From Periconia sp. R9002 (taxonomy: Eukaryota; Ascomycota; Dothideomycetes; Pleosporales; Periconiaceae): 64,000 nt of DNA. This document shows, in pieces, positions 11,445-21,819 of the stretch. Positions within the stretch are counted from its first letter, which is position 1; each line of letters starts with the position of its first letter. The stretch spans positions 744,001 to 808,000 of the forward strand of contig JAMAHW010000001.1 of assembly GCA_023627715.1 (NCBI GenBank), in the 5' to 3' direction. The position numbers were made by a program, and so were the translations under genes. The notes under the pieces were generated by a model. It saw only the letters and a list, made by a program, of their open reading frames with translations, made no database searches and had not been told where the DNA came from.

Positions 11445-13964
11445 ATGGAAACCCGGCGAGATCCGCGGCAGTTTCTGTTCTTTATAATTCTCCTTCTCCT
11501 CATTAACTCCCCCGAAACGCAGCCCCCAACCTACAACGCGCGATCGCGATATGACGATGTCCTCGAGCGCGAATGGTCTCACCTCAATATTTTGAACCAA
11601 ACAAAATGGGGCGATTTCGGTGATGCTAGGAAAGAAGGTGGAGACTGGCTGAACGTCACCGGCTTCAGACAGGACGATGGTTTCGTCTGGGACGTCTTGG
11701 ACAGCGTCAAGGAGAAGGCGAGGGAGGAAGCGAGAAGCGTGCTTGGTGATAGACCAGAAGTATTCCCGGATGCCCAGCCGGGAGGTACCGTGGAAGACGT
11801 CAGGTTGTACAAGAATATGACTGGCTATGTTGAAGGGGAATGGGTGCGCCTATCTCAATCTCGAGTGCGGCACCCTACGGACCTAAATCTCTCGACCGTC
11901 GTACCCGATAATCCATTTCCGTTTGCTGAGTTCGACAGAAACCTGACAGGAGTAGGTGGTCCCGTAAGATTACACTTGGATGAGTTGGAAGGCAAAGCGC
12001 GGACAGACGAGAATCGAACTGTAAGCGAGATACAGGCCAAAGTTGTCATTGGGGATCACGAAAGCTTGGGCGACAACTGGTGGGAGTTTTTGGTTCATGG
12101 AGTACACTACCCTCAGTTGGGAGCCGCGGTATTGACCACCACAAGTGACAAGTAAGTTCACATCTAGCCGTGAATTAAACCGGATCCTGCTTACAATCTT
12201 AGGTTCGCTGGAATTTTTGCGCTACCACACCTTCAGCTTTCTCCCTACTTGTATTCTTCCTCTCAAGCACTCCTTAATCGAACAATTCATGAGACGATAG
12301 AGCGTCAAGTAAACCGCGTGTACCCCATATGGAACCCTTGGTCATCGAGTGTCGAGGGTACGAACGACGGAGTACTTGGCACTACGCATTGCGAGCTGGT
12401 TCTTTATCTTCAGCAATATGGGGTAGGCTTCCAGGAAGGGCGGAACGGCCCGCTATCAGATCTGGACTTGGACTGGATTGAACACGAACTGCGATTCCCT
12501 GACGGGGGACGCACGCCATCGCGGTCACCTTTGACCATGTCTATGGTTGGATTCTCTCCTGATTGCGGATTTGTCATTGAATCAAAGGGTCCACCTGACT
12601 ATTCCCCTGCGGAAGCAGCCCATCTTCAAGGTTTGAAAACGGAAGAGTTTAATGATCGAGCCAGACATGGTATTCTGGCATTCACAATTGCTTTGGCCTC
12701 TCAGCTCACCTTTCTCATCAGGCAAGCAAAAGAAGCTGCTACTCCATCGACAAGAAATCGGATCAGTTTCTACACCATTGCTATGATGGCAATAGGGGAC
12801 GGCTTCGCATTTCTTGCTTTGGTCTTTATGCATCTGTTCCTGGGCACCTCGCAGTTAGCGCTCTACGCAGTAGCATTTTTGGCTCTCTTCTCTGTCATTC
12901 TTGAACTGCGGTTCTTGATGGATATATGGACCGTCCAGGTTACGGAACAAATGCGTCAAGACCGGCAACAAGCCTCGACACCGACCCCACCAAGCCCGCA
13001 GCCTGCTAGTACTTCTACACCACAAACACCGCCGCCAACTACTACACTAGGCGACACGCTTCCGCTTCCTGCAACGGCTAACCGCGCCCGTCCACCCACA
13101 CCCGTTATTGTTTCCTCGGACCAAGATAACCTGGTGGAGGAACCTCCTCCACCGCCTACCAACCCAGCCGGCGCTCCTGTTGCGACTACTCCGGCCCGCG
13201 CCGAACTCAGCGCTCTTTACAGCCGTTACTGTCTTATTCTCATCATCATCTTTTTCATTACCTTGCAATTTACGACGGTACGCTCCACGGCTCGGGCTTT
13301 CTACTTTAACACACTGTGTTTTGTTTACATATCCTTCTGGATCCCACAAATATACCGCAACGTCATGCGTAACTGTCGAAAGGCGTTACGATGGGAGTTT
13401 GTGATTGGGCAGAGCATCGTCCGACTTTTACCTGTGGGTTATTTCTACGGGGTGGAAGGGAATGTGCTGTTTTCCAAGACGGATTGGAGGGCGCTTGCAG
13501 TACTTGTGGGATGGGTTTGGTTGCAGATAGTTGCACTGGCCAGCCAAGAGATACTAGGTTCACGGTTTTTCGTGCGAGAAGGGTGGGCACCTCCAGCATA
13601 CGACTACCATCCTATTCTGCGCGAAGACGAAGAAGGCGACACAATGCCTATCGGATCCTCTTCGGCAGGGTCCGCATTCGAAGGTGTTGGATCGCCGTCG
13701 GAGGAAACGTCGCTGCAGCCGGGCGAGTCAAAGGGTAAGAGCAAGAAGGTGTTCGATTGCAGTATTTGCGCCCAGGACATTGAAGTTCCCGTGATACCGG
13801 TGGGAGGAGCGGTGGAGGGACAGGGGCTCGGAGGATTAATGCTGCAGAGGCGAGTATATATGGTTACGCCTTGCAGACACATCTTCCACACGTCATGTTT
13901 GGAAGGGTGGATGAGGTATCGGTTGCAGTGTCCAAACTGTAGAGAGATACTGCCACCGTTGTAG
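11445..13964 (+). CDS. dscA: Dsc E3 ubiquitin ligase subunit 1 (Tul1/DscA), RING-H2
   Basis: Exons 11445-12151 and 12203-13964 are joined over a 51-nt intron (gtaagt...ttag, phase 2), 822 aa. A signal-peptide-like hydrophobic N-terminus (FLFFIILLLLI) leads a roughly 350-residue luminal domain with several NxT/S sites. Then come a cluster of membrane segments (GILAFTIALASQLTFLI; ISFYTIAMMAIGDGFAFLAL; QLALYAVAFLALFSVIL), a Pro/Thr-rich cytosolic loop, further membrane segments (YCLILIIIFFITLQF and after) and a C-terminal RING-H2 starting at C755 (CSIC ... CRHIFHTSCLEGW ... CPNC). This order is that of Tul1/Dsc1, the catalytic subunit of the Golgi/endosome Dsc complex, which ubiquitinates membrane proteins and, in Aspergillus and fission yeast, is needed for SREBP activation. 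Next gene downstream but one on the same strand is a rhomboid protease. Confidence 0.9.
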
Positions 13965-14540
13965 TTTTAGCTGTAAGTAATTGCGGGAGACTACCTTTTT
14001 GGGTATGTTCAATGTACACATTGGAACGAAATGACTGGTGGTTCACATGCCCCCTTTTTTGGTACCCAGGAATTTTTTCTCTCTGGGAGTGATCAGGCAT
14101 CCCGCGGCGCTGGAAATGGGAAAACGGCTACGCTCATTTGCGACGGAGATTTAACAGCAACAACAACAGGATCAAAGAGCGTCTTACCGTGCGCGATTGG
14201 TACGTACCCTGTAGAGTTTGGTATGCGAAGTCCGTAGGGTGGGCACGTGGAAGCAAGGCTAGTCATGGGCGTTGTGACAGTCGGCCGAATGGGGGATTTT
14301 GCGGAATGATGGAGGAAAACTAGGGGGTTGAAGCCGGATGGTAGAACTGTTGAAGGCGAAAATTTTGCAAAAGAAAAAAGAAAAGAAAAGAAAAAAAAGG
14401 ACAGTTAGCCTACGTCAAGAGAACAAGCAAGACTGAGTGTAAATCTAGGAAATGGCAGTGCTAGTGCCAACAAGTGGGGGCTGCGGGTTTACGACTACGT
14501 ACAACGCCGTGGCTGTATGTGGCTGTGCTACATTGGAGGT
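13965..14540. other. 3' flank of dsc1; no gene seen
   Basis: 3' flank of dsc1, with an A/G-rich run (aagaaaaaagaaaag) near 14368-14400. No coding or RNA gene supported. Confidence 0.35.
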
Positions 14541-14640
14541 TTACGTATGTATCTCCCAAGCACCTGTAGCAAAGTCCCATACTTTGATGCTGGTATCGTA
14601 GGATCCAGTGCAATTGGTGACACATAATGCTATCGACCTT
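14541..14640 (-). pseudogene. Probable WD40-repeat remnant
   Basis: Read on the minus strand, one frame gives a stretch ending in TGSYDTSIKVWDFATGAWE and then a stop at 14541. GSYDTSIKVWD is the hallmark of the last two strands of a WD40 blade with its WD dipeptide. Only about 30 residues are recognisable. The upstream part of the blade is degraded (ALCVTNC in place of a usual hydrophobic strand plus SPDG turn), and no further blades, start or splice sites are convincing. Most likely a decayed fragment of a WD40 gene; a last exon of an unseen gene is less likely. Confidence 0.4.
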
Positions 14641-15480
14641 TGTCTTGTACCTTCCGTACTCCCAACTAACACCAATCAAATCTTTCGCTATAAACATCTT
14701 TCCTTTGTCGACTCTGCGGCGGGTTGCATGGCAGAACGACTAGGAAGTCTATTCTGATGATTCTTTCAACCGCCGCAGAGACGTATCATAGTTGCGAGAA
14801 GCAACATGTTGATGATATTCGGTCGAGAATGATTCGGGGATGTGTTTTGGAAGTGGTGAGAAGGTAGAGCAGATGGCGTGGATAACTCGTGCCTGATGAC
14901 GACGGTATAACTAGTAGCTAGCCTGTGTTATTTTAAGCAACAGGCCTTTGCTGGCGAGCGCAAGGCTGTGTGCACTGTGGAGACGACTAGAGAGCCACCA
15001 TCGTAGCCTAGCCCAGTATAGCCGCAAGCGTGCGTGCGTAGCCTCTGTCCCTGTCAACTCGACAACATTGATCCAAGCAACGCTCGCTGATGAGATCTTC
15101 CCATCAGCCGCTCCTGCGTATTCTCTCATTTCTTCACTTCCTTCGCCCCTGTTGTACAAGCACTTGCAAATAGGTACAAAAGCCCTCTCCGCCCCCTGCT
15201 GCAGGCCCGTTTTGTCCCCTTCTCTCCTTTTGCCGTGTCCATCATCATCATCCCTGCCCACCACGCTGCAAAAGGACCTCAAACAGCCGATCAAGACAAG
15301 CCGTATTACACGCCCCTTCGAGCACTCGCTCCGGCGCGCCCCGTCGGCCTTCTGCACCGTCATCATCGCCCTCTTCCAACAAACATAAACCCCCGTTGCC
15401 CGTATTTACCGCTTGTCAGCAGAAGCTCATAGCGGCCCCTACCTGCCTGCCTCTCGACACCGGTCGTGCCTACCCTCGAC
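14641..15480. other. Upstream region of the rhomboid gene
   Basis: From about 15070 on, strongly CT-rich, as in long fungal 5' leaders. No gene or RNA recognised. The frame of the rhomboid gene extends to a GTG at 15466, but the first ATG is at 15481. Confidence 0.4.
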
Positions 15481-17223
15481 ATGGCCGCCAACGATTACTA
15501 CCACAACTCAGGTCCGCGCCCGGCGCAACCTGGACAACCCTCATACTCGAACCCGCCATACGACGTCTCCCCCGTCCCGTCTCCCTTCGACGACCGGAAT
15601 CGCTACGACTATTCCAGCACCGCCAACCTCGTCCACACCCAGTCCGGTGGCGCGTCCCATCACGGCGATACCTCATATCACGGCGCTTCCTCGCATAACC
15701 TCTCAGACCCATTTGCCGACCAGAACGCCATCCCTCTCAAGCAACATCACGGTCCTATGCCCCCTCATGGCGTCTATGCCGCGGATCCCGAAGGCAGGCG
15801 CCCTTCACACGCCCCTTCCAGGAAGAAGAAACAAAAGGGTTGGTTCAGTGGGAGGGTTACATGGGTTGTATATTTCATGACCACGGTGCAAGTTGCCGTT
15901 TTCGTTGGCGAGTTGATCAAAAACGGTACGTTAACGACTCACACCCGGAGCAGAATTGTTTCATAGAATGCACTTTGGAGAACGGGTGGCCGGGTAACCA
16001 AGCAGAAATTATGAGCAAGTATGCTGACCAAGGCAAATAGGCATATTAACGGGATCACCTATCCAGACGAAGCCAACTTTTAACATCATGATTGGCCCCT
16101 CCCCTTACGTCCTTATCAACATGGGCGCTCGATACGTACCCTGCATGCACTACATTAAAGATGTCGTCGACAAGAAGGCCGTGCAATGGCCTTGCCCCAA
16201 TAATACCGTCGTCACCGACAACAGTTGCGATCTCAACCAACTCTGCGGCATGGGAGGTGTTCCCCCGCAAGTATACGATTTCACCTTCGACAATTGGCGC
16301 GACCATAAGGAGATGGAACCGAATCAGTGGTACCGCTTCATTACTCCCATTTTCTTGCATGCTGGAATCGTTCATATTGGCTTTAACATGCTGCTGCAAT
16401 GGACTCTCGGCCGCGATATGGAAAAAGAGATCGGTTCTTTGCGCTTCGCCGTGGTATATTTTAGTGCTGGAATCTTTGGTTTTGTGCTGGGCGGCAACTA
16501 TGCAGCTGAAGGCATCACTTCCGTTGGCGCCTCTGGGGCCTTGTTCGGTATTCTTGCTCTCGTTCTTCTCGACCTGCTCTATAACTGGAATACCCGCCGC
16601 TCGCCCGTCAAGGACTTGATGTTTCTGCTTTTGGACTTTGCAATTTCCTTCGTCCTCGGCTTGCTCCCTGGTCTCGACAATTTCTCGCACATTGGCGGTT
16701 TCTTGATGGGTCTCGTGCTTGGCATCTGTCTCTTGCATTCCCCTCCTATCATCCGTGCACGCATCGCTTCAGACCCTCCTTATTCAACCGTCAGCAATGC
16801 TCCAGCTCCTGCCAAAGGAGCCAGCAACGTGCAGAAGCTGCTGAAGGAGCCTGTGGGATTCTTCAAAGGGAGGAAACCGTTTTGGTGGGCGTGGTGGGTT
16901 CTGCGCGCGATCGCACTAGTTATGACTCTCGTCGGCTTCATCTTACTTTTGAGGAACTTTTACGATTTCAGAAATAAGTGTTCATGGTGTTATCATTTGA
17001 CTTGCTTGGTAAGTTTCTATGGTCCTCCTTTTTTTACTTGCACTTGCTGACGGTTGGACAGAACGTCACCACAGGCGGAGTCAATTGGTGCGACATGGGC
17101 AAAATTTCCTTTACTAATCCTAACACCACCTCCCAAGCTCCGGGACCAAGTCCAACGAGTGCTCCACAAGCCAGGTCTTGGATGCCAGCCGTTGCCACGC
17201 CGGTAGCTCTGCCAGTTTTCTAG
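15481..17223 (+). CDS. Rhomboid family intramembrane serine protease
   Basis: Exons 15481-15925, 16041-17008 and 17062-17223, introns 115 and 53 nt, phases 1 and 0, 524 aa. Residues 1-115 are a disordered, His/Ser/Pro-rich cytosolic region ending in a basic KKKQKGW stretch; a first membrane segment follows (VTWVVYFMTTVQVAVFV). The rhomboid core carries the catalytic serine in GASGALFG (S313) and the histidine in FSHIGGFLMG (H365), plus an L1-loop-like WYRFITPIFLHAGIVHIGFNM with the conserved HAG and HxGFN elements. A further segment near 440-460 and a Cys-rich luminal tail (NKCSWCYHLTCL ... NWCDMG) complete the fold. Active-site residues are intact, so a working protease in the secretory pathway is inferred. 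It follows dsc1 on the same strand; substrates are unknown. Confidence 0.9.
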
Positions 17224-18608
17224 GGCAATACCTTTCAACGTCCCTAAATTTCCCCCCCCCTCTTCTCTCATATCGTTTTCCCCCTCACGGAATCCCAGCC
17301 ATTTTCAGCCTGGCAGAAAGGAGGGGTGAAGTGTAGGAAGAAGAAGTATAAAGCGAGCAGACGGCCATGATGAAGCGATTTCAATATCTATCAAAGTAAT
17401 GTTTTTTTTTCTCCAACGTTGGTTACTTTTCCTCGTTTGGTGTGCGGTGTTTGATCTCTCCCTCTCTCTATCTTCTCAACTGTTCGAAGCAAGGGGATGA
17501 ATGGATCGGAAAGAAACGGAAACGGAAACGGAAACGAAGAAGACTGCTTTTAAAAAAACGGCATTCGATTGATTGATTGTGTTCGATTGATACCACTGAA
17601 TTCTCGGCCACACTTTTGTATATACCATCTAGAACTTTGGGGTTTTTGGGAGCTTTCCTTTTTTTATTTTATTTTACTGTTATCACCATCGTCATCATCA
17701 ATGGTATGATGGATGGGCGGGGGGCGGAGGGAAGATGATTTGCGCATGTGTGTGAACGAACGACGTACATGATAGGCGATGGCGTTTTCTTTTTTTTTCT
17801 TATATTCTTTTTTACTGGTTGCTTTGCGCAATCATTCTGTAGTGTCTTAACATACGTACATACGTACATGTATGTACTCATCACGACCTTTTTTTTTCTC
17901 TCTCAAACGTATTGGGAACATTGGGCATTTTGCTCCAGAACCTGTTGTGTCTGTGATGTATGTATGTATGTATGTCATGTGAAAGAAAAGAATACAAGGA
18001 AGAAACTACAGATTGAAACTTGCAAACAGAGTGCTGGTAGGATATATATATCTACCATCTCAATATGTTACACCACGGGATGTCTCGACAATAGTCGACT
18101 TTGTATCCGGCGTTTACTCATTCCATCATTGCTGGTCACGTTTGAGTCGGAAGGGAGGGATACGAAGAGACGGGAGAGTTAATTAGAGCATGTGAAGAGA
18201 AGAAGAGAGAGGAAAGGGGAAGCTTCCGTTTTGGTATTCTGCATTGTGAAAGAAAAAGAAAGGAGGGAAGAAAAAGAAAATCCTCTGTCTAATCTGACTG
18301 ATCCGGCCTGGGTCTGAAGAGGTAGACCTGCCTGTGTAGCTTGTCTCATCACCTCGAGTACCCGATTTCCCCCTACATGACAGACATGTGGAAGAAGAAG
18401 AAGAAGAAGAAAAAGGAAAGAAATCTCAAAACCCGTAAACCGTAATCCATAATCCACGACTCAGTAGCAGTTGCAGTCTCTCTCTGGCTTGCATCTATTT
18501 GTGTGCTCAAAGTGCGACCAGGAATCCACGAGTAGGAAATATGAAGAGTCTTGCCGTTACCACAGGAGTGAACATTATCCCACAATCAGACAACGTGAAG
18601 CCGTTCAT
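17224..18608. other. Convergent intergenic region with simple repeats
   Basis: 3' flanks of the rhomboid and zinc-finger genes. Holds poly-T/C runs, a ggaaac triplicate near 17516, acgtacatac words near 17852 and a GTAT tetramer run at 17957-17975. No gene supported. Confidence 0.4.
17957..17975. repeat. (GTAT)n microsatellite
   Basis: Four to five tandem copies of GTAT in non-coding DNA between convergent genes. Confidence 0.7.
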
Positions 18609-20030
18609 TCACCAGTGACTCTGCTTACCCTTGTAGTCGAAAGTCTCCCCAGGAACACCACCGAACTGAGCTGCCACCTGCTGAGGAGGCTTCCAGTCTG
18701 GAGGCGTCATAGCCCTATATTGAAGCATCTTCACAACGGGGGGAGTGAACTCTTCCTTCTTGCCCGTCTGAGGGTCAACAATGCGTACGCTAGGATTGTG
18801 CAAGAATTCGGGCCGGGTAACTTGTTCAACCATGAGGAAGCCTCCCGTGATCCTGTCAATAAACTGATTGAAATCGCGCGCTTCGCTAATCTGACATCTC
18901 GAGCCAGGCGTCTCAACGTGCCGCATCAACGAGGTAATCGAATCGTAGTACTTAAGGCAGTGAGGGCAGTTAATGCGGTGGAGCCGATGTTCTTCGGTGA
19001 TGTGCTCTGCTAACATAGCCTCATTTGGGAAAGTTTGTTCGCAAGGGAAAGGGCAGGAGAACCTCTTGGAGAGAGGATTGAAGAATCGTTCGGCGTTCCA
19101 ATCGCTGCTGATTGGGTCCCAAAAACGAGTCTTCAAGATGTTGATTCCATGGGCAGACTCGACCTCGCGATCTCGTTCTGGGTGGCCAACGGCGAATTCG
19201 CTAGGTGGAGGTGTCGGTCGTGCATCTGGAAATAGTTTCTTGCTGGATTTGTCTCCCCAGGCCTTGAGTGGGCGATTAGAGACGCCTGTGAAGTTCATGG
19301 AGCTGTCGCCGTTGCCAGTACCAGCAACTATAGTCGGCTCCGACACACCAGAGAGAGACATGCCTTCGAAGGCAGTAGACATGTCCGAACCAAGGGTTGT
19401 AGTCCTGCCATCGCGCTCAAGAGTATCCTCATCGGCATCTCCTGGTTTCACAGCCTTGTATGGTATGTCAAGGGCCTGATTGCTCTCCTCAAAGGCCTTC
19501 AACAAGTCCTCGTCGACCTTGACACCGCCTTCCTGATCATCGTCATCTATAGCCGCGTTGAATCCAGACACCTTATCAAGGAAGCGATCAAGGGCATCAC
19601 CGCCTTTCAGAAGCTCAAAGACGATATGTTTGTGGAGTACATGCCCGGTAAATTGGATTGGTTTGATGACGCTGCAGTGTCCGAACTCAAGGTGATCAAT
19701 ATAGAGGGTTGCATTAAAGAATTCATCGCCACAACCAATGCAAACAACCTTCTGGTTAGTTCGGTGGCACATGTTGGTATGACGTCTCAGACCTGAGGTG
19801 GTCTTGAACTCGTCTCCGCAGATACGGCAAGCCTTGTCATGTTTGTCTGGGCGCCATGCTTTGTGCTGTGCTAGATCGTCTACTGAATTGAAATCCTCGT
19901 CGCATTTAGAACAATAGTCGTGCTCTTCAGAGTACTTTTTGTGGCGAAGCATCTCCTTGACCGAGTTGAATGAGGCATCGCAGGTTGCGTACGTGCATTT
20001 GTACGCCCTGATGGACTCGAGGTTCGGCAT
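18609..20030 (-). CDS. Multi-C2H2 zinc-finger protein
   Basis: One open exon from the ATG at 20030 to the stop at 18609, 473 aa. The N-terminal 110 residues hold four consecutive Cys/His finger-like units (YKCTYATCDASF...; CSKCDEDF...; CRICGDEFKTTSGLRRHTNMCH; CIGCGDEFFNATLYIDHLEFGH). After a long acidic and Ser/Thr-rich linker with two more units at about 335-390 (FSCPFPCEQTFPNEAMLAEH; CPHCLKYYDSITSLMRH), the chain ends in a Pro-rich tail. Such C2H2 arrays bind nucleic acids or proteins in the nucleus; the target is unknown. A gtaagc donor-like site lies seven codons before the stop, so a short 3' exon could replace the last residues. It sits upstream of cyanase on the same strand's far side, with no evident link. 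Confidence 0.82.
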   Translation of the reverse strand: MPNLESIRAYKCTYATCDASFNSVKEMLRHKKYSEEHDYCSKCDEDFNSVDDLAQHKAWRPDKHDKACRICGDEFKTTSGLRRHTNMCHRTNQKVVCIGCGDEFFNATLYIDHLEFGHCSVIKPIQFTGHVLHKHIVFELLKGGDALDRFLDKVSGFNAAIDDDDQEGGVKVDEDLLKAFEESNQALDIPYKAVKPGDADEDTLERDGRTTTLGSDMSTAFEGMSLSGVSEPTIVAGTGNGDSSMNFTGVSNRPLKAWGDKSSKKLFPDARPTPPPSEFAVGHPERDREVESAHGINILKTRFWDPISSDWNAERFFNPLSKRFSCPFPCEQTFPNEAMLAEHITEEHRLHRINCPHCLKYYDSITSLMRHVETPGSRCQISEARDFNQFIDRITGGFLMVEQVTRPEFLHNPSVRIVDPQTGKKEEFTPPVVKMLQYRAMTPPDWKPPQQVAAQFGGVPGETFDYKGKQSHW

Positions 20031-20455
20031 AGTGTCGACGGTCGTGGACGGTTGTCGAGGGTGGCTGAGACTTGTCTAGTTGCGCACGGCAATACAAGAG
20101 AAGAAATGAGAGTAGACTGAATGTAGTGGCAAGCGGTAAGCGGTAAGCGGCAAGTAGGCCTGGTGTATGGTGTGTGGTGTATAGTGTATAGTGTATGGAA
20201 GAAAGAAGGTGTGGTGGAAGGAGGTGGTCGGATCAATTATATATCAAAGAAGGACAAAGTGAGAGGTAAAGGTAAAACAAGGTGGAGGGTGAAGCAGGCG
20301 CGGGTGAGAGAAAGTGGATCGCGCCTACCCAAAAGGCAGCAACGACTGATTTGTAAACAAAGCAGCACCACTGAACGGGCATGGGCCAGTAAAGGCTAAT
20401 ATTGTCAAAACTGCAAATTCAATTGATTGATAACCTGGAACTACATCTACAGCAA
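20031..20455. other. Intergenic region with imperfect tandem repeats
   Basis: Between the zinc-finger start and the cyanase stop. Contains ggtaagc repeats near 20138-20155 and ggtgta/agtgta repeats near 20162-20198. No gene supported. Confidence 0.4.
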
Positions 20456-21215
20456 TCAAAATCGTGAATAGGGAAGCCTTATGTGTACAAGAAGAGGTTA
20501 GTGTGTAGTCCGATATGATGCATGTATGGGATTTGAAAGTACGAACCATTTGCCTCGCAGAGTAATGACTGCCCACTCGCCCTTCTCGTCCGTCTCCTTT
20601 TCCACCTTTGTCGAAAAACTAATGGCGCTCATGATGCCGTCGCCAAACTTTTCGTTCAAGACGGCCTTGTATGCATATCCGTAGTTTTGCACGATTTCGT
20701 ACAGTCTGTAGATCAATGGCTCCTTGGGAGGCATGTCCATTGTCCGTCCCCTATCTGGAAAACCTGTGAGCTGAGACTCAAGCTTTTCTGCTGGGATGTC
20801 GAGAAGTTGTGAAAGCTTTTGGATGTCTTCAGGTGAGGCCTGGGCTTGACCGTAAAACAGCGCAGCAATGGCTACTTCATCGCGACCGATTTCCTTGGCA
20901 ATGGCCTCAAAGCTCAGATTCTTCTGCTTCTTTGCTTCAAAAAGGGTTGGCGATGATGGGGGTAGGCGCGGAATAAGGGACGCCTACGATGTTTAGTGAC
21001 TGTTGTGGGCAGCAAAGAAAAGTGAAGACGGCAGATGTTACATCTAGAGTAGCGATTGGTTTGCTAGTCATATTGGTTGGATGGAAATGCCTTGAAGCTG
21101 GAGATACCAGGGAGGGTTTGGCCAAGGACAAAATGGTGGGAGCAAGAGCAAGAGCACGGGGAGCTACACGGGGAGCTACACGGGTAGAAAGAGCAAGACG
21201 AGCAATGGGCGACAT
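20456..21215 (-). CDS. cyn1: Cyanate hydratase (cyanase), with optional N-terminal leader
   Basis: Exons 21215-21042, 20983-20547 and 20477-20456; introns 58 and 69 nt. The last exon is only 22 nt and supplies the conserved end GKWLPYSRF. Translation from the ATG at 21071 gives 162 aa, the usual cyanase length. Translation from 21215 adds 48 residues without acidic residues and rich in Arg, Ala and Ser ([16 protein letters not shown]...), resembling a mitochondrial presequence. The N-terminal helical domain ([20 protein letters not shown]) is followed by the catalytic domain with R103, E106 and S129 (short-form numbering; spacing identical to the R96/E99/S122 triad of the bacterial enzyme). 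It catalyses bicarbonate-dependent decomposition of cyanate to ammonia and carbon dioxide, for detoxification or nitrogen supply. Identification is secure; localisation is open. Confidence 0.93.
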
Positions 21216-21819
21216 GTTTGGTTATTTAAATATGAATAAATCAATGGGAAGAGGAGAAAGGCATCTACATCTGTAGGTAGGTCTATATCAAGTGAAGATG
21301 CAGTTAGGGTGCGGGGATGTTTATCATGATGCATCATCTCCTCGGGCTGGATCCGTGTCATGTTGATCGATCAAGGCAGTCGATGACGGTCGTGGATGGA
21401 CGTTGCAGCATTCACTAGGGACTGCCGAAAGCGGGGCAAACCAACAGCAGGGGCGCGAGGGGTAAGCAGCACACGATAAGAGACTCGGCCCTTGAATGCT
21501 TCTCCATTGCTTGCATCAATTGTGGCTGGCTAGCTGGCTGCTTGTTCAGCTTCAATTCACTCCCATTCTTGATTTCCATTCGATGCATCCTGTCACATGT
21601 GTCACTGGTGATGGCGTAAACAAACACGGCTGTACCCCTGCCCACCTGAGGCAGAATGACGACGCGGGGTGTTTCGCTAGTCTTCAGCTCAAGCTCCTCC
21701 CCCCACTACATATCTAGTCTATACATACTTACATACATAATCATCCACACTCTCTCACCCTGCCTCCTATCCATTGCATTGCTTTTTCTTTTCCTGCCAG
21801 AGGTTGACCTTCTGTATAC
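21216..21819. other. Divergent promoter region, cyanase and phospholipase D
   Basis: About 600 nt between head-to-head genes. Includes repeated ctggctagctggctg words near 21523-21537 and a CT/CA-rich leader before 21820. No gene or RNA supported. Confidence 0.4.

Noticed and set aside
17224..18200. Possible transposon remnant suggested by dense simple repeats
   Set aside because: Only microsatellites and homopolymer runs; no terminal inverted repeats, target-site duplication or transposase-like frame.
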